DNA from: Methanosarcina thermophila TM-1
GTDB taxonomy: Archaea > Halobacteriota > Methanosarcinia > Methanosarcinales > Methanosarcinaceae
Length of the DNA stretch: 64,000 nucleotides
Reading direction: 5' to 3'
Assembly (NCBI RefSeq): GCF_000969885.1
Contig: NZ_CP009501.1
Location: 2,857,876-2,921,875 of the forward strand
The position numbers and the translations under genes were made by a program. Under the pieces are notes generated by a model. That model saw nothing but the letters and a program-made list of their open reading frames with translations. It ran no database searches and had not been told where the DNA came from. Below, piece after piece: positions 58,553-64,000 of this stretch (positions are counted from its first letter, which is position 1; each line of letters begins with the position of its first letter).

Positions 58553-59491
58553 TCAGGAAATCCCCTGCCTTTTTACTGATTGGAGCTGTCCAATCTCTTC
58601 GAATTTTTCCCCACGGTTTCCTATTTTCAGAAAATTTACAACTTTTGAGGCTCTGTATGATTGTTCCAGTTTTCTTTCAGCTTTTCTGGCTTGATATACT
58701 CGAATAGAGCGTAGAAGATCGATTTTTCGAAACTCTGGCCAGAAAGGAGCACAGAAATAAGCGGCACATTCACTCCCGTTAGCCTGCCAGGGAAGGAAAT
58801 TTGAAATCCTTTCATCTCCTCCAGTTCGGATAATGAGGTCAACGTTCGGAACAGAAACTCCCGGGGCAGGGTAAAGATGTTTTGAAATAAGATTTTCATC
58901 TACCTCCTCAAGGGAGAGTTTTCCATTGGAAATACAACTTGCAATATCACGGACTGCTTGAATTATATCCTGCCTGCCTCCATAGGCAATAGCAACGTTA
59001 AGGTGAAATTTCCTGTAGTTCTCCGTAGCTTTTTCTGTTTTTTCAATCGACTCATTAAGAAAAGCAGGTAGTTTTGACCTGTCTCCTATGACGCGGACCT
59101 GTATCTCCTGTTCATGTGTTCTTGGGTCAGAGTAGAGTTTCAGGAACTTCTCGTTGATAAGGTTGAAGAGACCGTCAACTTCCTCTTCTGAGCGTTGAAA
59201 ATTTTCCGTAGAAAAGGCGTAAAGAGTAAGCTGCTTTATTCCTATCTCATAGCACCACTCAATTACCTTTTCAGTAACTTCTGCCCCCATTGCATGCCCG
59301 TAACTCCGAGTCTTTCCCAGCTGTCCCGCATACCTGCGGTTCCCATCCATAATCACAGCTACATGATGTGGAATTTCTGAGTTCAGAATGTCTATCTCGA
59401 GTCTTTTCTCATATTCACGATAAAATATACTGAAGACGCGGTCTTTCAAAAAACGAAGTCCCGCTCGCAAGATTCTGCTGTTCCAGGACAT
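58553..59491 (-). CDS. uppS: cis-Prenyltransferase (undecaprenyl/polyprenyl diphosphate synthase)
   Basis: 312 residues, longer than bacterial UppS because of an N-terminal amphipathic helix and C-terminal extension seen in archaea. Motifs: [17 protein letters not shown] (catalytic Asp49), [38 protein letters not shown] and [19 protein letters not shown]. It makes the long-chain polyprenyl diphosphate that becomes dolichyl phosphate, the lipid carrier used by AglB and the flippase in the glycan island. Start is ATG 59491. Confidence 0.95.
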   Translation of the reverse strand: MSWNSRILRAGLRFLKDRVFSIFYREYEKRLEIDILNSEIPHHVAVIMDGNRRYAGQLGKTRSYGHAMGAEVTEKVIEWCYEIGIKQLTLYAFSTENFQRSEEEVDGLFNLINEKFLKLYSDPRTHEQEIQVRVIGDRSKLPAFLNESIEKTEKATENYRKFHLNVAIAYGGRQDIIQAVRDIASCISNGKLSLEEVDENLISKHLYPAPGVSVPNVDLIIRTGGDERISNFLPWQANGSECAAYFCAPFWPEFRKIDLLRSIRVYQARKAERKLEQSYRASKVVNFLKIGNRGEKFEEIGQLQSVKRQGIS

Positions 59492-60035
59492 TTCTTTTAA
59501 AATTTTTATACGCTTTCCTCCTTAATATACGACGGATATGAGAAGTACCCGCGTAAACTTCTCTCCAATGGAACCTAATTACCTTCTCTTACTCAAGATA
59601 TTAATATTTCTTTTGCTTAAGAAACCTCTTTATCGTAAATGTAGTTTCATATGCAGTCTTAGACAATTTAATCAAATTTAATAAGTCTCTACTTAATTCT
59701 TTCTTGAAAATCCTCTAAAATGACTATCAGAGTGAACCTTGGCAAAGAGAAATACTCTTTTATCCTCTATAAAATATGCAAAAAGTTTATTACTCAGATA
59801 ATCTATCTATTAGTTGGGTAACGGGGTTAATTAGTGTAATGTTCACACCTCGATTTCATCCTTGATAAATTTCGTAAAGCTGCTTTTATCTCCGTTCTAC
59901 TTATAATATTTTCATTCTTTATGATAACTAATTCTATGGCAAATATGGATTTTCCCATTTGTGGGAAAAGTTTCAATCAAAAACTGATCTGGATTGAATC
60001 TGAGATCAGCATGTGTGTAAAACTTAACGATTCGT
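59492..60035. other. Intergenic region, no feature seen
   Basis: About 540 AT-rich bases divergent between uppS and the next plus-strand frame. CTTATAATATTTTC near 59899-59912 is TATA-like. Nothing else is supported. Confidence 0.4.
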
Positions 60036-60326
60036 ATGGATATAATTTTGACAGATGCCCAGACAGTCAGTAATATATTCCAGACATACTTATCCAGAAA
60101 CAGAGTCGGAGAGTATGCAGTTAGTCCTGAGGGGACTTTAGATTGGAAACGTATGGCAGACAGAATGTTAATCTGGAGAAAAATCAGTTTAGATCGGCCT
60201 ATCAGAGTTCAATATGTTCCTAAACTGTTGCTTGGTCCTTCTTTCAAACACTCCCTCGATAACAACTATCATGCGATATATGATAGCGGATATGCAAGGA
60301 TATACTTAGGAGTTAAAGCACTCTGA
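60036..60326 (+). CDS. Hypothetical protein, 96 aa
   Basis: A 96-codon frame from ATG without a good ribosome site. The product is slightly basic, with DWKRMADRMLIWRKISL and a Tyr-rich C-terminus; no signal or membrane segment. I do not recognise it. The amino-acid composition is protein-like, and the opposite strand is not open. It may be an orphan gene. Confidence 0.4.
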   Translation: MDIILTDAQTVSNIFQTYLSRNRVGEYAVSPEGTLDWKRMADRMLIWRKISLDRPIRVQYVPKLLLGPSFKHSLDNNYHAIYDSGYARIYLGVKAL

Positions 60327-60638
60327 GTTTTAACATGCATATCCCGGAACAGGAAATCAAACTTCAAATGTAACCTGTTCTTGAGTATCTGACAGAACCA
60401 CAACTAGCGTAATAGCAAAAATCAGCATTATCTGGAGTGATTGTGGTGTGCACAACTGGTCACATTGAAATAAATTCTGGAAGCCTCCAGATTTCTAATC
60501 TCTCAGTTTTTACTTCAGATTAAATATCCTTAAGCAAGATCGAAAACCTTCGGTCAGTCTATATATTTTCACTGTTTTAGCAGAACATGTAGGTAATTCG
60601 AAAATTCTCACTCAAAAACAGGTAACAATAAAAACGGC
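60327..60638. other. Intergenic region, no feature seen
   Basis: About 310 bases between two convergent genes. No terminator hairpin of more than six pairs or frame stands out. Confidence 0.35.
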
Positions 60639-60941
60639 TCAGTAGTTTTCAAGCACGGAGCCGACAATGTTTTTGTAGTTTTCTTTAAGGGAATATACGT
60701 TGTGATCTCCGGAGACATTTATGCTCAGGATCCCGAGCCTTGTGTTCATAAGCCCGACCATAGCCGAGACTCCTCGGTAGCTTACCTCAAAATTCCCTTT
60801 ATCCAGGTAATCGTAAACTTCACCGGTGGTGAACTTGCCTCCGGTCAGGAAGAGATTGAGCACAACCTTGCGTATCCCGCTTTCATCCCTACCGAGATAC
60901 TTTATCAATCTCGCTCTTACCCTTTCTTCCGCAGTTTGCAG
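60639..60941 (-). CDS. DUF2551 winged-helix-like protein; apparent CTG start
   Basis: About 100 residues, helical with a wing: YLGRDESGIRKVVLNLFLTG, GKFTTGEVYDYL and SYRGVSAMVGLMNTRLGIL. The DUF2551 family occurs in methanogens and is probably a DNA-binding regulator. The TTG at 60908 gives a truncated start. An upstream in-frame extension ERVRARLIKYLG matches the expected N-terminus, and GAGGTG (complement of 60949-60954) is seven bases before CTG 60941. There is no ATG, GTG or TTG in that extension. Confidence 0.82.
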   Translation of the reverse strand: MQTAEERVRARLIKYLGRDESGIRKVVLNLFLTGGKFTTGEVYDYLDKGNFEVSYRGVSAMVGLMNTRLGILSINVSGDHNVYSLKENYKNIVGSVLENY

Positions 60942-61378
60942 TTTCTGACACCTCAGTTAATGATTGAGTTATATTGATTTTGCATTATATTACTCACTAT
61001 TCTTTTACTTATAAAAAATGTGCGACCTCCAAGTAGGGGCGCTAAGGAACGAATACCCTATATCCTTATCGTTTATATATTTTAGTATTGCTTTTTTCAA
61101 TTATTTATATGAAGTATAAATTTAATATCAATATAAGAATTTCAACATACTGCTGACGGCGGTAAATAATCAAGGTTTTTTTTCAGATTTAAATTCCTCT
61201 ATCTCAATGTTTAAGAAAGGGTGAGAATTGTAAAGTATGTTGAAGAAGTAAAAATTGTTTATACGATATTTACACTAAAATCTGGGCGTAAAGCACATAT
61301 TTCTCGATCCCCACGCCCCTGTTCAGCAAACTCCCAGTAAAATTGATATGAGACAATATTCTTACTATAAGGATACAG
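60942..61378. promoter_or_regulatory. Divergent region upstream of the carrier-protein cassette
   Basis: About 435 bases, AT-rich, with TTATTTATATGAAGTATAAA near 61100-61119 as a TATA candidate. GGCGTAAAGCACATA...CCCCACGCCC near 61286-61318 has a short GGCGT/ACGCC dyad. AAGGA at 61369-61373 is the ribosome site of the transferase gene. No extra gene is visible. Confidence 0.4.
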
Positions 61379-62074
61379 GTGGACTGTGTGTTCAATGAGA
61401 ATTTAACGTTGCCGTTCCTCGTTTCCCTCGATGAAATTCCCCACCTGTGGCAACATAGCGATGCTCTTATTTTTCTTGTTGACCTAAATGATTATGACAC
61501 CCTCAATACAGGTTACCTCAGCAGTATAGAATTGGAATCCCTTGCGAGATTAAAGACCAGTTATTTTAAGAGAAGGTATATTATCTCCAGAACAGTTTTA
61601 AAACGAATTCTATGCAAGGTTACTGGTGAACGTTCTGCTTCAGGAATATCTACATATAAAGACAGGAATGGGAGAGTCTGCATCCTTAATAACAGTGAAC
61701 TTTACATTTGTATCTCATACACCGAAAGTGTTGCAGTTCTTGCAGTCTCAAAAGTCGAGATAGGCATTGATATTGAGCTTGAGAAAAAACTGGCTCTTAA
61801 GAGTAATTTGAAAGATCTGAGCATGAAACTCTTATCTACGGACGAGCCCATAAGTGATACCGATCTTTTAAAAATATGGACTTTGAAAGAAGCTTATTCC
61901 AAGTTTTCGAATAATAAAATGCATCTTATTTTCAATAAAGAACTGGATCTCAGCAGTGTCAACTATCGGACCTTTATTTTAAATGAGAAATACATATTAT
62001 CTGTTATAACAAGTTCAAAATCGCATACTATCAATATAAATCGCCTTCATAGAATCGATTTTAACTACGATTAA
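61379..62074 (+). CDS. 4'-Phosphopantetheinyl transferase (Sfp/AcpT superfamily)
   Basis: 231 residues. It moves the phosphopantetheine arm of CoA to a carrier-protein serine. Metal-binding and catalytic residues are EIGIDIE (Asp131, Glu133) and IWTLKEAYSKF (Trp167, Lys170-Glu171). Upstream, SYFKRRYIISRTVLKRIL is the usual start helix. Where most Sfp enzymes have SHS, this reads CISYTES, a His-to-Tyr change. GTG 61379 has AAGGA five bases before it. The acyl carrier gene follows 240 bases downstream. Archaea mostly lack this enzyme type. Confidence 0.9.
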   Translation: MDCVFNENLTLPFLVSLDEIPHLWQHSDALIFLVDLNDYDTLNTGYLSSIELESLARLKTSYFKRRYIISRTVLKRILCKVTGERSASGISTYKDRNGRVCILNNSELYICISYTESVAVLAVSKVEIGIDIELEKKLALKSNLKDLSMKLLSTDEPISDTDLLKIWTLKEAYSKFSNNKMHLIFNKELDLSSVNYRTFILNEKYILSVITSSKSHTININRLHRIDFNYD

Positions 62075-62315
62075 GCATTTTATAAAAATCAGGGCTTAAA
62101 TTCTGCATCCTGTACTATCCTTTTCGACCTCATCCCTATACACATAAATTTGCGGATTATTTAGACAAAGGGCTTTTCTGCCAACATGAAGTTTTTCATA
62201 TTCTTTATATATTTGTGTTACATAATTACCAGTGGGAATTCACGTTATTATAGACGCATTGAGTATTATTAACAATTGGCGGTCTGCTATAAGAAAAGAA
62301 AGAGGATACTCAAAC

Positions 62316-62561
62316 ATGGAACAAATTAAGGATGACATTGTCGATTATTTGAAGGCTAATTCTTTTATGGACAATAACAGCGTGCTGGGTGATAATGATT
62401 CTCTCACTCAAAATGGCATAATAGATTCAATTGGTTTGCTTGAACTTATGGATTATATCTGTGAGAAATATTCTATTGATATTCCTGAGGACATGCTCAC
62501 CCCGGAAAATTTTGATACTCTGGAAGGAATTGCGAATATGATAATTAAGCTGTCGAAGTGA
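62316..62561 (+). CDS. Stand-alone acyl/peptidyl carrier protein
   Basis: About 81 residues. The phosphopantetheine site is Ser38 in NGIIDSIGLLELMDYI, the standard DSx motif at the start of helix II, and the acidic four-helix pattern (DIPEDMLTPENFDTLEGI) is typical. A frame from GTG 62232 adds 28 residues unlike carrier proteins; GAGG lies ten bases before ATG 62316, which is preferred. It is next to a phosphopantetheinyl transferase and an adenylate-forming enzyme, which would charge it. It resembles DltC-like and non-ribosomal peptide carriers more than fatty-acid ACP. Confidence 0.9.
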   Translation: MEQIKDDIVDYLKANSFMDNNSVLGDNDSLTQNGIIDSIGLLELMDYICEKYSIDIPEDMLTPENFDTLEGIANMIIKLSK

Positions 62562-62567
62562 CACAGT

Positions 62568-64000
62568 ATGCGGATTGATGCGTATATCAGCGAGTACGCC
62601 AGAAAAACCCCTCAAAATATTGCTCTTGAAGAGGGCACAAATTCCATTTCCTATAGCTGCCTTGACACTGATATAAATGCTATTGCTTCACATTTGACAG
62701 ATTTTAATCACTGTCGGTTTGCAATCCTGGCAGAGTCAAGCATGCGGTATATAAAGATGCTTATGGCAGTATACCGATCAGCTAACATTGCCATTCCTCT
62801 GCCAATAGAATTTCCCAGGTTCAGTCTTGAGAAGCTTCTTGACACAGCCCATATCAACAATATCCTCACAACCGATACCCAGTACTCAAGATTTGGAGAG
62901 GGATTTTTTGAGCGTTTTGGAACTGTAATAGTTCTTTCCAGGGATACTTCCGTAAACATTCTCCGCAAAAATATCGAGACTGAACGGAATAATCCTGAAC
63001 TTCGGCTTGTTCTTTATACCTCAGGCACAACAGGTACTCCAAAAGGAGTCATGTTAAGTGACAGAAATCTTGTATCAAATGCAGAATCCATAATCAAGGT
63101 ACTTCGGCTAACCTCCAGTGATAAAGGAGCGCTTGTAAATATCCCCTCATCATGCTTTTGGGAATTCCATAATTAACTCCCACCTGGCGTCTGGGGGTTC
63201 GGTCTGTGTTGGGAATATGAATTTCATTGCTTCAGTTTTCAACCTTATAGAATCAGATGTCTCAATATTTTATGGAGTACCCAGCACTTACCGTATACTT
63301 CTCAAATATCCTGATAGATTCAAACGATCCTTTGCAAAGGTCAGAACTGCTGCATCGGCAGGTGGAGGAATGGATAAAGCTATTGTGAAAGAAATGAAGG
63401 AGTTAGTTCCTGGTCTTGAAATCCTTCCTATGTACGGCCAGACTGAAGCGACTGCTAGACTTGCCTACCTGCCCGCAGAAGATGTGGATGAGTTTGTTGA
63501 CACTATAGGAAAAGCAATTCCTGGTGTTACACTTGATGTTTTTGACTCCGATTGCAATCCCGCAGAGATTAACACAACAGGCGAACTGGTTGCTGCTGGA
63601 GATAATATTATGCTGGGTTATCTGGACGACGAGATTGCAACTGAAAAGAAAATTATCAATGGTTGGCTTCATACCGGCGATCTTGCACAGAAACTTCCCA
63701 ATGGATATATCCGACTTCTCGGGCGCAAAGATGACCTTATAAAAATAGGTGACCATCGTGTTAATCCGCGAGAGATTGAAAGAAATATAGAAGAGAATAC
63801 CGAGGTCTCCAAGGTTTTTGTCGTACCTGTGCCTCATGAGCTTATGGGAACTGCAATCAGTCTCCTTGTCATACCTTCAGAAAGGAACAGAAATCGAAAA
63901 TCTGTTTTCGTTCTGCCGTAAAAACCTTCCAGGCTACCTGTGCCCAAGAGAAATCCTGTTCATTGATCATCTACCCTTGAGCGAAAACGGGAAAATATCC
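62568..64000 (+). pseudogene. Adenylate-forming ligase (A-domain like), broken by two frameshifts, runs off window
   Basis: The ANL fold is spread over three frames. The first part (62568 to about 63150) has the phosphate loop LYTSGTTGTPKGVMLSDRN. At about 63149 a one-base insertion breaks the frame; the next frame reads PHHAFGNSIINSHLASGG and continues through MYGQTEATARLAYLP, GWLHTGDLAQ and LLGRKDDLIKIGDHRV. At about 63880 another one-base insertion breaks it, after which GTEIENLFSFCRKNLPGYL and ENGKIS (hinge Lys of the A10 motif) are readable. It would activate an acid or amino acid and load the adjacent carrier protein. Decay, programmed shift or sequencing error are possible. Confidence 0.85.

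Noticed and set aside
62232..62315. N-terminal extension of the carrier protein from GTG 62232
   Set aside because: Does not match carrier-protein starts and lacks a ribosome site; ATG 62316 is better supported.

Overview
The window looks like a piece of a Methanosarcina chromosome, most like M. mazei. Three things support this: the methanogenesis genes mer (F420-dependent methylene-tetrahydromethanopterin reductase) and fpoF side by side; methanogen-only families (archaeoflavoprotein, Isf, DUF2180, DUF2551, AglB); and AT-rich intergenic DNA with archaeal TATA-like boxes and GGAGG/GGTGA ribosome binding sites. The species is inferred from gene content and recalled gene order, not from a search.

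Layout. 1-11.8 kb is housekeeping: an ACT-domain protein (cut by the window edge) and a PaaK-type CoA ligase, a DHH phosphoesterase and prefoldin beta, an M42 aminopeptidase, then a branched-chain amino-acid block cimA-ilvB-ilvN-ilvC and a nitroreductase. tRNA-Arg(CCG) lies at 12.1 kb. 12.5-16.4 kb holds small orphan genes (lipoprotein, membrane proteins, Nudix hydrolase). 16.5-18.8 kb encodes a two-subunit NfnAB/SudAB-like flavin/Fe-S oxidoreductase. 20.1-38.3 kb is a surface-glycan island: ManC, a flippase, seven glycosyltransferases on both strands, an IS element with a clear 8-bp target duplication, and two very similar AglB oligosaccharyltransferases in tandem.

38.5-43.6 kb carries an aconitase-family small subunit with the homoaconitase-type YLRT loop, an isocitrate/isopropylmalate-type dehydrogenase, the Mn exporter MntP and a cyclase-family hydrolase. 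43.8-47.7 kb has two unannotated paralogous small proteins, a ferritin-like protein, two redox flavoproteins (AfpA, Isf) and two Cys-rich DUF2180 proteins. 48.1-54.4 kb has a secreted beta-helix protein, mer, fpoF, nadM and a secreted protein with 20 cysteines. 54.6-59.5 kb (minus strand) has a Fap7/AK6-like kinase, a cytochrome-b5-like protein, YyaL/DUF255, a rhodanese-like protein and a cis-prenyltransferase that could make the lipid carrier for the glycan island. The window ends in a phosphopantetheinyl transferase, a stand-alone acyl carrier protein and an adenylate-forming ligase broken by two frameshifts. This thiotemplate-type cassette is rare in archaea.

The two most unusual signals are this carrier-protein cassette and a set of genes whose homology-defined start has a good Shine-Dalgarno but no ATG, GTG or TTG (cimA, yyaL, the DUF2551 gene and two small ORFs). 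The window also has many short tandem repeats placed directly after stop codons. All names are from reading the sequence; no database was searched.
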